Of a stretch of DNA of 9,436 nt, positions 1 through 8,200 are shown one piece after another. Both the position numbers and the translations under genes were made by a program. A model generated the notes under the pieces. The model was not told the DNA's origin. It saw only the letters and a program-made list of their open reading frames with translations, and searched no databases. The first letter of the stretch is position 1; every line of letters begins with the position of its first letter. Source of the DNA: Anaerolineae bacterium (GTDB lineage Bacteria; Chloroflexota; Anaerolineae; Aggregatilineales; UBA2796). The stretch lies in contig JADZBY010000041.1 in the NCBI GenBank assembly GCA_020851855.1, forward strand, positions 1-9,436, in the 5' to 3' direction.

Positions 1-683
1 ACCGCCTCAAAGCGGATGGCCGGGTCGTCGCTGGATAGCTCGCGCAGGGCAATCTCGCCCCAATCGGCGTCACAGGTGCGGCCCATCGCATAGACGGCGC
101 TGGCGCGCATCCGGGCGTGCTCGCTGGCGTAGGCGTCCTCGATCATCTTGCGCACTTCGGGCCGCGACGAGTTGGCGATGGCTTCCAGGGCGCGGCGACG
201 CACTTCCAGGTCAGCGCCGGGCTGGCGGTACAGCCGGATGGCGACGTTCTCGGCCTGCCGCGCCAGCGACGGATCGAATTTGCCCAGTTCCCCGGCCAGG
301 ATGAAGCGGCCCAGCGCGCTCAACGCCGCTGCGCGCACCGACGACGAGCTATCCACGGTAGCCATCGTCATCAGCCGGTTGAACACGGTCGGCGTCTCGT
401 CGGCCCAACTCGCCTCGATGGCCGCCTCGCGCACGTCGTCCTGCAAATCGGTGAGCGCCAGGCGCGTCACGGCGCTGAAATCCATGTCGAAGTCGGCGTC
501 CATCATCTGCGACAGATGGCGCAGCACGTCGCGGCGGCGCTCGTGCGGGATTCCGCCCCACGCGCCCTGGAGCGACGTACGCTCTTCTTCGCCCAGGTTC
601 GACAGGCGGCGCAAGAGCGACCGGCCCAGCGGCGTGTTTTCGTCTTGCAGGGCGCGGATTACCTCGTCAAATCGTACAGCCAT
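1..683 (-). CDS. HEAT-repeat protein, C-terminus cut by window edge
   Basis: The frame reads from an ATG at 683 to the left edge with no stop: 227 codons seen, 3' end missing. The predicted protein is soluble and helical, with no signal peptide or membrane span. From about residue 70 it shows successive HEAT-type helix pairs with the usual Asp/Val-Arg-x-x-Ala spacing: DDVREAAIEA (82-91), SSVRAAALSALG (114-125), LEVRRRALEAI (159-169), MRASAVYAMG (192-201) and DDPAIRFEA (219-227). The first 60 residues are charged and less repetitive. HEAT arrays are protein-binding scaffolds, so a binding role is inferred but no partner or enzyme activity can be named. AAGG lies 9 nt upstream of the ATG, and a G-run is closer. 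A GTG at 704 is an in-frame alternative with a poorer ribosome site. The gene starts 41 nt after the protease stop on the same strand, with no terminator between, so it is probably the second gene of that operon. Confidence 0.85.
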   Translation of the reverse strand, partial: MAVRFDEVIRALQDENTPLGRSLLRRLSNLGEEERTSLQGAWGGIPHERRRDVLRHLSQMMDADFDMDFSAVTRLALTDLQDDVREAAIEASWADETPTVFNRLMTMATVDSSSSVRAAALSALGRFILAGELGKFDPSLARQAENVAIRLYRQPGADLEVRRRALEAIANSSRPEVRKMIEDAYASEHARMRASAVYAMGRTCDADWGEIALRELSSDDPAIRFEA

Positions 684-724
684 AGCCCCCAACCTTTGCC
701 TCACGAGCCATGTAGGCCATCTGG

Positions 725-2152
725 CTAACGCAGTAGCGGCCCGATGGGGTTCACGATGTCATTGACGACCAGTATCGCGAACAGGCCCAGGATGATCATC
801 AGCCCGACGAGATGGATCATGCCCTCTCGTTCGGGCGACATCGGCTTGCCGCGCACGATCTCCACCAGCACGAACAGGATGCGCCCGCCGTCCAGGCCGG
901 GGATGGGCAACAGATTGGTGAAGCCCAACGCGATGCTGATCAGGGCGGCGAAATTCAGAATCCAGTGCGGCTGGCGGTCTTCCAACGTACGGCTCAGCGC
1001 TTCGCCGCCGATCTGGGTGATGCCCACGATGCTGACCGGGCGCGCTTCCTGGATGGTGATCAGGCCGCGCACAAGCTGCACGGGAAATTCGATCAGGCGC
1101 TGCAAGATGCTGCCCGTCTGACTCAGGCCGTAGCTGACTGCCTCGCCAAACGGCAGGCGCTCAATCTTGCCGTTCAGCGTGTCCACCGCCGCCAGCCCGT
1201 AGGTCGGGTTGAAGGTGAGCTGTTGCAGGCTGATGCCGACCGGCCCCTGCCCGGATGGCGGATCGGTGCGCGGCGTGATCTCGACGGTCTGTTCTTCGCC
1301 GTTGCGGATGATTGTCACGCTGGTGGCCTGCCCGGCACGCTCGCGCACCGCTTCCTGGAGCGTCTCGGTGATGCTGATGTTCGTGTCGCCCACGCGCGTG
1401 ATCAGGTCGCCCACTTCAAATACGCCATCGGCGGGCGATTCGGCAGAGACGCCCACCACCATGACGCCCTGGGCGCGCAGGCGGCGCGTCGTCGGGTCCA
1501 ACGTCACCTCGCGCGTTTCGCCGTTCCGTTCCACGGTGAGCATGGCCGGGCCGTCGCGCCCGGCTTCGAGCGCCGCGTCAATCTCTTCGGCGGTGCTGAC
1601 GGCCTGACCGTTGACCGCCGTGATGACATCTCCGAACACCAGCGCCGTTTCGGGCGAGGCGGCGGGCGACTCGGGCGCGCTGGCCCCGACGACCGGCGCG
1701 GGACCCGGCACGCCGAGCATGGCCGCAACGGCCAGGATCACGATGGCGGCCAGGAAGTTGAAGCCCGACCCGGCAAACAGGAACAGCAAGCGCTGCCAGG
1801 GCGTGGCTTCCATCATGCCCTTGATCTTGTTCGTTTTGCGGCCCAACGCCTCAAGCTCGGCCTGATACTGCGCGTAGCGAACGCGATCCTTCTCGCTGGC
1901 TTCCGGGCCGACGGGGCGCACGAAATCCTCGCCGAGCGGGCGCACAAAACCGCCCACCGGTAACCAGTTCAGCGTAAATTCCGTGCCATTGCGCTCGAAG
2001 AGCTTCAAGGCGCGCGGCGGCAGGCCGATGCCGAACTCCAGAACCGTGACCCCGACGAGGCGGCAGGCCAGGAAGTGGCCTAGCTCGTGGATGATGATGA
2101 TCGGCCCCAGGACAACGATGAACGAGATCACGGCCAGCGCAAATTCAGACAT
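725..2152 (-). CDS. rseP: RseP-type site-2 protease (M50 zinc metalloprotease, two PDZ-like domains)
   Basis: Intramembrane zinc protease of 475 residues. In this family the enzyme cuts membrane-embedded substrates such as anti-sigma factors and signal-peptide remnants. The first span carries the catalytic HELGH (residues 22-26). WLPVGGFVRP (63-72) matches the membrane-associated beta-loop. A charged stretch (74-116) precedes the second span, whose usual AGPxxN motif reads AGSGFN (127-132). Two PDZ-like units follow: about 153-225, with GDVITAVNG at 174-182, and about 229-297, with GDLITRVGD at 248-256. The C-terminal spans hold NLLPIPGLDGG (413-423), where D421 should be the third zinc ligand. 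It is somewhat longer than many relatives, probably from the second PDZ and the charged insert. The start is secure: an in-frame TGA lies three codons upstream of the ATG, and GAGG sits 4 nt from it. The substrate is unknown; no sigma or anti-sigma gene is adjacent. The usual neighbours dxr and cdsA are also absent immediately upstream. Symbol given by family. Confidence 0.95.
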   Translation of the reverse strand: MSEFALAVISFIVVLGPIIIIHELGHFLACRLVGVTVLEFGIGLPPRALKLFERNGTEFTLNWLPVGGFVRPLGEDFVRPVGPEASEKDRVRYAQYQAELEALGRKTNKIKGMMEATPWQRLLFLFAGSGFNFLAAIVILAVAAMLGVPGPAPVVGASAPESPAASPETALVFGDVITAVNGQAVSTAEEIDAALEAGRDGPAMLTVERNGETREVTLDPTTRRLRAQGVMVVGVSAESPADGVFEVGDLITRVGDTNISITETLQEAVRERAGQATSVTIIRNGEEQTVEITPRTDPPSGQGPVGISLQQLTFNPTYGLAAVDTLNGKIERLPFGEAVSYGLSQTGSILQRLIEFPVQLVRGLITIQEARPVSIVGITQIGGEALSRTLEDRQPHWILNFAALISIALGFTNLLPIPGLDGGRILFVLVEIVRGKPMSPEREGMIHLVGLMIILGLFAILVVNDIVNPIGPLLR

Positions 2153-2156
2153 GGAA

Positions 2157-2160
2157 CCTC
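2157..2160 (-). promoter_or_regulatory. Ribosome binding site of the site-2 protease
   Basis: GAGG on the minus strand, 4 nt before the ATG at 2152. Together with the in-frame TGA just upstream it fixes the start of the protease gene. Confidence 0.65.
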
Positions 2161-2205
2161 ACAGTTCGCGGTTGATGTTTCCTTATCCGCCCGGAATCTT
2201 CGGCC

Positions 2206-2240
2206 AAAAAGCGCAAAACGGGGCGTCCCCAGACACCCCG
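2206..2240 (-). terminator. Terminator-like hairpin in the protease leader (possible attenuator)
   Basis: On the minus strand the transcript would read CGGGGTGTC, loop TGGG, GACGCCCCG. This is a 9-bp stem (2219-2240) with one G-U wobble, followed at once by TTTT, then GCGC and TTTTT (2206-2218). That has the shape of an intrinsic terminator with an interrupted U-tract. On the plus strand the same stem has a C-A mismatch and no T-tract, so it is oriented for the minus-strand transcript. It lies between the predicted promoter and the protease start, which suggests leader attenuation rather than end-of-gene termination. No convincing antiterminator pairing was found by eye. Confidence 0.45.
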
Positions 2241-2294
2241 CGCGCGTTGGCTGAGTTATGTCAGACAGCATCCCGGTATCGGACCCTGGAGCTA

Positions 2295-2323
2295 ATTATA
2301 AGCGTAGACGCGCCGCCGATCAA
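2295..2323 (-). promoter_or_regulatory. Sigma-70-type promoter for the protease-HEAT unit
   Basis: Read on the minus strand: TTGATC (2318-2323), a 17-base spacer, then a perfect TATAAT (2295-2300). The predicted transcript start is near 2288, giving a leader of about 135 nt before the protease ATG. The -35 matches the consensus at four of six positions and the spacing is ideal. In GC-rich DNA this is unlikely to be chance. Confidence 0.7.
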
Positions 2324-2452
2324 CCGCTCATTTCCCGCTCTCACACAACGTTTAGGGCAGAAACAACTCATGCCCGCCGCCATGCCAGGGGCCGCCTTCG
2401 CGCCTGCAAAAGGTGGGCCTTGCATCGGGTGAGGCCGTTTTCCGACTCGCGG

Positions 2453-2458
2453 TATAAT
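2453..2458 (+). promoter_or_regulatory. -10 box for the glycosyltransferase unit
   Basis: A perfect TATAAT, with transcription expected to begin near 2465, about 34 nt before the ATG at 2499. No good -35 is found at 16-18 bases (the 17-base position reads TGAGGC), and there is no extended TGn element. The promoter may therefore need an activator or a non-standard factor. The box alone is the evidence. Confidence 0.5.
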
Positions 2459-2498
2459 GCCCCCGTCCGAGCCATGACCAATCCCGACGAGAAGTCCC

Positions 2499-5183
2499 AT
2501 GGAAGACCCACGCGACAACACGCCGCCCGTTTCTGGACAAGACGCGCCGCCGCCCACCACGCCCGATGAACAGCCGTTTGCGCCGGAAGCGTTGGCGTCG
2601 GACGAGGCACGGGCTGTACCCACGACCGATTCAGCGGACGCAACGACTCCATCCGCGTCCCATGTGACCGCGCCGCGCCCTTTTGAGACGCTGACTCTCG
2701 GAGAGGCGCTCGCCTCGCTGGCCCGCCATCCGCGCGCCGCCTGGGATGCCCTGTGGCGCACCATCGACGCGGACGCGGCAGGAAAACAAGCGCCCGTCCT
2801 GGCCCCGGCAGACGCACCGGCAGGAATCGACGCGCAGGCGGCAGGTAGCGCCGCTTTCACGGCCCGCCCGGCTCACGTGGGTGCGGCGGTGCGCGTCAAC
2901 CGGCTGCTGACCGGCCTGCGCGGCGCCGGCGTGCTCGCCCAGTTGGCCCTGATCGTGCTCGTGGCGCTACTCGGCGCGATGTTCAGCGATGACGTGACCG
3001 CCCGCCAGGTGCGCAGCGCGCCGGTGACGATCTGGCTGCTCATCGTGGCGGCTGTCCTGATGCTCGTTTTCACGCTGCGCAACGTGACCTTCCCGCGCCT
3101 GGAGCCGTTCAAGCGTCGTGAGGCCGCCGCAGGGCCATTCCTGGGGTTCGATGCGCTGCTGGCGCGGCATGGGCTACGTTTTGCGCTGGGCGGCGCTGCC
3201 GGGCTGCTGAGTTTCGGCGCGTGGGTGCTCAACGCCTCGAACCGTTTCACCGTTGAGGGCGTCGTGAGCTGGTTCGCCAGCATCGCCCTGTGGGTTATCG
3301 TCTTTGCCGGGTCGCTCGACCAGATAGGGGAGTGGTTGCGCCGCGTGCCGGGGCGCGTCGTGGCGTTGGCCCGCCGCCCGTTCACGCTGCGCCTGTCGTG
3401 GCCGCTGGTCGCCATGCTGGTCATTCTGGCCGTCGCCGCGTGGTTCCGTTTCAGCGACCTGGCCAGCGCGCCGCCGGAGATGACCAGCGACCACGTCGAG
3501 AAGTTGCTCGATGCGCGCCTCGTATCGCAGGGCATCACACCGGTGTTCTTCCCCAACAACGGCGGGCGCGAGAGCTTCATGATGTACTACCTCGCCCTGC
3601 TGAGCCGCCTGACCGGCCTGGGCTTCGACCATACGCTGCTCAAAATCGGCACGGGGCTGATCGGGATGCTGGTGGTGGCGCTCGCCTTCTGGATGGGCCG
3701 CTCCGTTTTTGGCGAAGAAGACCACCGCCTGGGAACGCTCACCGGGCTGGCCATGGCGGCGCTCATCGCCACGAGCTACTGGCACACCATGCTCTCGCGC
3801 CTGGGCCTGCGTATCGTGCTCACCACGCTGGCCGTGATCGTCATCTTCACCTTCCTGGCGCGCGCCATGCGCCACAACCGCCGGCGCGACTTCCTGGCCG
3901 CCGGGCTGATGCTGGGCCTGAGCATGTATTTTTACCAGGCCATGCGCATGTTCCCGCTGGTGGTCATCGTCGGCGCGTTCGTGACGGTGGCGCTGCGGGC
4001 GCGCTCGTGGCGTGTGCTGGGGCAGTACATGTTCAATTTCGCCGCGCTCGTCGTGGTCGCGCTGGCCGTGTTCGTGCCGCTGGGGCGCTACTGGTCCCAG
4101 TATCCGGATAGTTTCTGGGAACGCACCGGCGGGCGTTTTTTCGGCGAAGATACGGTCGTCGTGCGCGATGACCAGGGACGTATCCTCGAAGAGCGCGCCG
4201 TGACGCCCGAAGAGCGGCAGGCCGCCTTCCAGAAAAACCTGGGCGTCTTCGTGGACAACTACCGGCGCTCGCTGCTCATGTTCAACGTCGACGGCGACCG
4301 CGCGTTCATCACCGGCGAGCCGAGCGGCACGCCCGAACTGGATGCCGTGGCGGGCGCGTTCCTGTGGATCGGGCTGGGCGTGATCGCGGCGCGCATCGCC
4401 CGGCGGCGCGATCCGGTGGACTGGCTCATGCCGCTGGCTATCCTGATCATGCTGCTGCCGACGGCGCTGTCCATCGCCTTCCCCATCGAAGTGCCAAGCG
4501 CCACGCGCGCCAGCGGAACGCTGCCCTTTGTGTACCTGATCGCCGCGCTGGGGCTGGCGCTCGTCGTGCAGGCCTTTTCCGAGATGGCGCGCCGCCGCTG
4601 GCTGCGTGACGCGGTGATCGCCGCCGTCGTGGTCCTGCTCACGCTGGGCGCGGCCTCGAACGCCTATTCCTATTTCGATAACGCCATGCGCAGCTACCGC
4701 GCCGCCGTGTTCCCGTACAAACAGGCGGGCAACCTGATCACCGGCTTCGCGGAAAGCACCGGCGCGCCCGGCAACGCCTTCATGATCGGCTGGGATATGT
4801 GGTGGGACTACCGCATCCTGGGTGTGAATGCGGGCTATCCGAACTGGCCCAACGGCGTGTGGTATGACCGCCTCATCGAGCGCATCACCGACCAGATGGA
4901 CGCCAACGCCGGGACGCAATACGCGCTGCGGCCCGACCGGCAGATGCTTTTCATCCTGCACCGCAACGCCGAAGCGCCGCTGGCCACGCTCCAGGCAGCC
5001 TTTCCGGGCGGCGATGTGCTGGACATCGAAGCCTTTTCGCCCGACCACAACTTCAGGGTGTACGTCAGCCCGCCGCTGGGCTGCGCGTGGGTGCGCGAGC
5101 GCCTGCAATCGCTGCCCGAAGCGTGTCTGCCGCCGCTTGAGGATGAGCCGGTCGTTCCGGATGTGTCGGGCGCGGAAGGGTGA
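2499..5183 (+). CDS. Multi-span membrane glycosyltransferase, family 39 / ArnT-like
   Basis: An 894-residue integral membrane protein. Residues 1-140 are a Pro/Ala/Asp-rich, probably disordered cytoplasmic tail. Hydrophobic spans follow at about 145-165, 175-195, 226-247, 257-275, 299-318, 383-402, 412-428, 436-454, 465-502 (two), 512-528, 617-636, 642-664, 675-695 and 705-722. The loop after the fifth carries PPEMTSDHVEKLLDA (from 325), and D331 is the likely equivalent of the conserved acidic residue in the first external loop of these enzymes. FFPNNGGRESFMMYY and SYWHTMLSRLGLR further support the family. Residues from about 725 form a soluble C-terminal domain containing GWDMWWDY (764-771) and two cysteines (862, 876). 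Family members move sugars from polyprenyl-phosphate donors to lipid or protein on the outer membrane face; donor and acceptor here are unknown. The ATG is the first in frame after a TGA at 2475-2477; its ribosome site (GAGAAG) is weak. The next gene begins 84 nt downstream. Confidence 0.85.
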   Translation: MEDPRDNTPPVSGQDAPPPTTPDEQPFAPEALASDEARAVPTTDSADATTPSASHVTAPRPFETLTLGEALASLARHPRAAWDALWRTIDADAAGKQAPVLAPADAPAGIDAQAAGSAAFTARPAHVGAAVRVNRLLTGLRGAGVLAQLALIVLVALLGAMFSDDVTARQVRSAPVTIWLLIVAAVLMLVFTLRNVTFPRLEPFKRREAAAGPFLGFDALLARHGLRFALGGAAGLLSFGAWVLNASNRFTVEGVVSWFASIALWVIVFAGSLDQIGEWLRRVPGRVVALARRPFTLRLSWPLVAMLVILAVAAWFRFSDLASAPPEMTSDHVEKLLDARLVSQGITPVFFPNNGGRESFMMYYLALLSRLTGLGFDHTLLKIGTGLIGMLVVALAFWMGRSVFGEEDHRLGTLTGLAMAALIATSYWHTMLSRLGLRIVLTTLAVIVIFTFLARAMRHNRRRDFLAAGLMLGLSMYFYQAMRMFPLVVIVGAFVTVALRARSWRVLGQYMFNFAALVVVALAVFVPLGRYWSQYPDSFWERTGGRFFGEDTVVVRDDQGRILEERAVTPEERQAAFQKNLGVFVDNYRRSLLMFNVDGDRAFITGEPSGTPELDAVAGAFLWIGLGVIAARIARRRDPVDWLMPLAILIMLLPTALSIAFPIEVPSATRASGTLPFVYLIAALGLALVVQAFSEMARRRWLRDAVIAAVVVLLTLGAASNAYSYFDNAMRSYRAAVFPYKQAGNLITGFAESTGAPGNAFMIGWDMWWDYRILGVNAGYPNWPNGVWYDRLIERITDQMDANAGTQYALRPDRQMLFILHRNAEAPLATLQAAFPGGDVLDIEAFSPDHNFRVYVSPPLGCAWVRERLQSLPEACLPPLEDEPVVPDVSGAEG

Positions 5184-5267
5184 GGGTATCGCTCGCTGCC
5201 CGTGTATTGTGATCGTGTTTTTGTCCGGGCCGTTTGTGTACCGTGAATCCGTTCGTAGGGATGAACC
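5184..5267 (+). other. 84-nt gap within the putative glycosyltransferase operon
   Basis: No stem followed by a T-tract and no convincing promoter was seen. With both genes on the same strand and of related type, co-transcription is the simplest reading. Confidence 0.5.
5257..5261 (+). promoter_or_regulatory. Ribosome binding site of the fusion gene
   Basis: AGGGA, 6 nt before the ATG at 5268. An in-frame TGA at 5262-5264 rules out any earlier start, so the two together fix the N-terminus. The nearby ATG at 5261 is in another frame. Confidence 0.7.
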
Positions 5268-8200
5268 ATGCAGTCTGCGTCTGAAGCCAGCACCCGCAGC
5301 CACCACGCGCGCCGCGTTTTCCTGGAGAACGCCTTCATCGCCGCCGCGCTGGTCGTCATCGCCCTTGCCGCGATCTATTTCCGCTTCGTCGGGCAGAACT
5401 GGGACGACTTCACCCACCTGCACCCCGACGAGCGCCACCTGACCCAGGTCGCGGAGCGCGTCGGCACAGGCGGCTTGCAGCCCACCGGGCCGGACGCCGA
5501 TGCGCAGATGCGGCGCTGCCTGGAGCGCTACCCCGAGTCGGGCGGCGTCGGGCCGTTCTTCGACGCCCAGTGCTCGAACTGGTATCCGCGCAACGTCGGC
5601 TTCGGCATTCACGTTTACGGCGAATTGCCGCTGTTCGTCGTGCGCATCGCGGCGGAAGTCACGCGCGAGGTGCACGTCGCCCAGATTCGGCTGAATGCGT
5701 GCACCGCGCTGCCCGATTCGCCCGGCTTTGGCGAGTGCTTCAGCGCGGCGCAGTCCGACGACGTGAGCAATCCGCTCGTGCAGCAGATCAACGCCAGCCT
5801 CGGCCCGGAAGATTTCAGCGTGGCCCTCAACTGGAGCGGGTACAACGGCATTCACCTCGTCGGGCGCAGCGTGTCGGCCATCGCAGAGCTGCTCTCGCTC
5901 ATTTTCGTGTTTCTCACCGGGCGCGCGCTCTATAACAAGTGGGTCGGGCTATTGGCGGCGGCGTTTGCGGCGGCGGCGGTGTTCCCCATCCAGCTCTCGC
6001 ACTTCTGGACGATGGACGCCTTCACCAACCTGCCGCTGATGATAGGCTCCTACTTCGCCGTGCGGGCCATGAAGCGCGGTAAGTTGCTCGATTTCGCCCT
6101 GTTCGGCGTCGGGTTTGGCGGCGCGCTGGCCAGCCGCATCAATACGCTGCCGCTGTTCGGCGTGATTGTGCTGGCAGCGATGATCTATGCCGCGCCCGCC
6201 ATCGACCGGCGCATTGCCCGGCCAGAGCGGATGCGCCTCGTTCAGCGCGGCCTGACCGGCATCGTGCTGGCCATGTTCGTGACGCTCGTGGTCTTCCGCC
6301 TGACCAATCCGCACGCTTTTGTCGGCGGGCCGGGCGTTGCAGGCTTTTTCAACCTGATCCCCCACCGGCCTTTCCTCGACGACATGGCCCAGGCGCAATA
6401 CCTGACCAGCGGCAAGGCCGATTTCCCGCCCAACAACCAGTGGGCCAGCCGCACCTCGTACCTGTTCCCGGCGCGCAATATCGTCCTGTGGGGCCTGGGC
6501 TTGCCGCTCGGCCTCATGGCATGGTTTGGCGTCGCCTGGGCGGCGCTCCAGATGTTGCGCAACCGGCCCGGCTGGACGCGCCACGCGCTGATCGTGGCCT
6601 GGGTGCTCGTCTACTTCGGGTACATGGGGCGGCAGTGGGTCATGACCATGCGCTATTACATGCCGCTCTACCCGTTCCTGGCCATCATGGCCGCCTGGGC
6701 GCTGGTGGAGCTGGTGACGCGGGCGCGGCGTGGCCTGCCCGTGGCCGGGTATGCCGCGCGCGAGGACGGAGCCATGCTGCCGCGCCGCACAAGCCCCGGC
6801 GTGGACAGTGATCTGGGCAACGAAGCGCAGGGAAGCTGGCGCGAGGTCTTCCCCGAATCGCCGCAACGCGCCGAATCGGCGGCGGGATGGCGGCGCTGGG
6901 CGTATGCCGGCGCGGTCGGGCTGCTCGTCTTCACGCTCGCCTTCACGTACGTCTGGGCGGCGGCCTTCACCAGCATCTACCGCAAGCAGCTCACGCGCGT
7001 TTCCGCTTCGCACTGGATTTTGCAGAACGTGCCCAGCGCGCTCTCGGTCCGTATGACGCCCGATGACGGCGGCGAGGCGCGGCTGGTGAACATGCCCTTC
7101 TGGGCGACCGGCCAGAGCGCCAACGCCACGCCGTACCACAGCGGCGAGCGGGCCATCGCGCCGTTTGTCGCGCCCTCGGCCCAGGTGGACCGCGTCATCG
7201 TGCACCAGCTGCTCGATACGACCCGGCAGGGCGAGGCCAAGACCTTTCACGCCGCCATCGCCGCCGATCAAAACGGCGCGAGCATCCTGGCCACCGGCCA
7301 GATCGAGGGGGATTTTGGCAGCGGCGACGCGGTCTATGGCAGCGGGCACACCATCGCCCTGGATCGCCCCGCGCCGCTCATCCCCGGCGGCAGTTACTTC
7401 CTCGTGACGTGGAGCGACGCGCCGCTGACCGTGCTGCGCCTGCCCTCACAGGCCGCCGATTTCACCGTGGCCGACGGCACGAACGGCCCAACCGCCGGCG
7501 TCGTCTTGCCCGACAATCCCGCGCTGGAAACCGGGCAGGCCAGCACGGCGCTGGGCGCGATTCCCACTTCGGTGCAGTTCACCGCGCCGTTTGCCGGGAC
7601 CTTTGACCGGATCGAGATCGCCCACCTGCGCAATCCACTCGCCGATGCGCGCGATACGGCGCTCAACGTGACGCTGAGCGACGGCGCGAGCGGCGACCTG
7701 CTGGCGCGCGGCGCGCTGCGCATTCCCGCCGAACAGGCCAACAACACGGCGCGCTCACCGCTGGGCGACCCGGCCAGCATCGTCCTGGATAACCCGGTGC
7801 GCCTGGCCGCCGATCAGTCGCTCACCGTGGCGCTGTCCACCGCGGACGGCGGCCCGGCCATCATCAGCGGCGCGGTGATCGCCACGGAAGGCCCGTGGGA
7901 TGACGCCGTGCCGGCCAAGATCTGCGCGCTGCCGGGCGGCATGCCCTGGAGCGAGGACTTGCCGCCCGGCATGGCCGATCTGGCCGCCTGCGACGGCGTC
8001 GATCCATGGGGCCTGTACTACCGCGGCGAAGAGCTGTACCTGTCTGCCGAGGACGATTACCAGAAGCAGCAGATCATGCAAACGGTGCTGGACGAGACGG
8101 ATTACCTGACCATCAGCAGCAACCGTTTCTACGACACGGTCACGCGGATGCCGACGCGCTACCCGATGAGCGTGAACTATTACAAGGCGCTCTTCTCCGG

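Larger units (their letters stand above)
2153..2498. other. Divergent intergenic region between the two transcription units
   Basis: These 346 bases separate the start of the minus-strand protease from the start of the plus-strand glycosyltransferase. They hold a minus-strand promoter (2295-2323), a terminator-like hairpin in that unit's leader (2206-2240) and a plus-strand -10 box (2453-2458). The part from about 2324 to 2450 shows no recognisable gene or clear operator. Open frames crossing the region are shadows of high GC; none has a good ribosome site with a recognisable product. Confidence 0.8.

Noticed and set aside
117..765. Overlapping plus-strand frames of about 200 codons
   Set aside because: They are complements of the HEAT-repeat gene, whose regular repeats are seen on the minus strand.
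812..1963. 383-codon open frame on the plus strand
   Set aside because: Antisense to the site-2 protease, whose HELGH, PDZ and LDG motifs show that the minus strand is the coding one.
2261..2860. 199-codon minus-strand frame across the intergenic region and the start of the glycosyltransferase
   Set aside because: Gly/Ala/Ser-rich composition without domains. It covers the predicted protease promoter and the antisense of the Pro/Ala-rich tail.
5184..5267. Possible terminator or promoter between the two plus-strand genes
   Set aside because: There is a T-run near 5217-5222 but no stable stem before it, and no paired -35/-10 boxes at normal spacing.
3174..5855. 893-codon open frame on the minus strand
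   Set aside because: It lies antisense to the glycosyltransferase, spans the gap and enters the fusion gene. Its translation is rich in His, Arg, Gln, Gly and Ala with no domain or membrane pattern, as expected for the complement of high-GC codons.
5949..7349. 466-codon open frame on the minus strand
   Set aside because: Antisense shadow of the fusion gene with low-complexity Arg/His/Gly composition. The plus-strand frame shows clear family motifs over the same bases.
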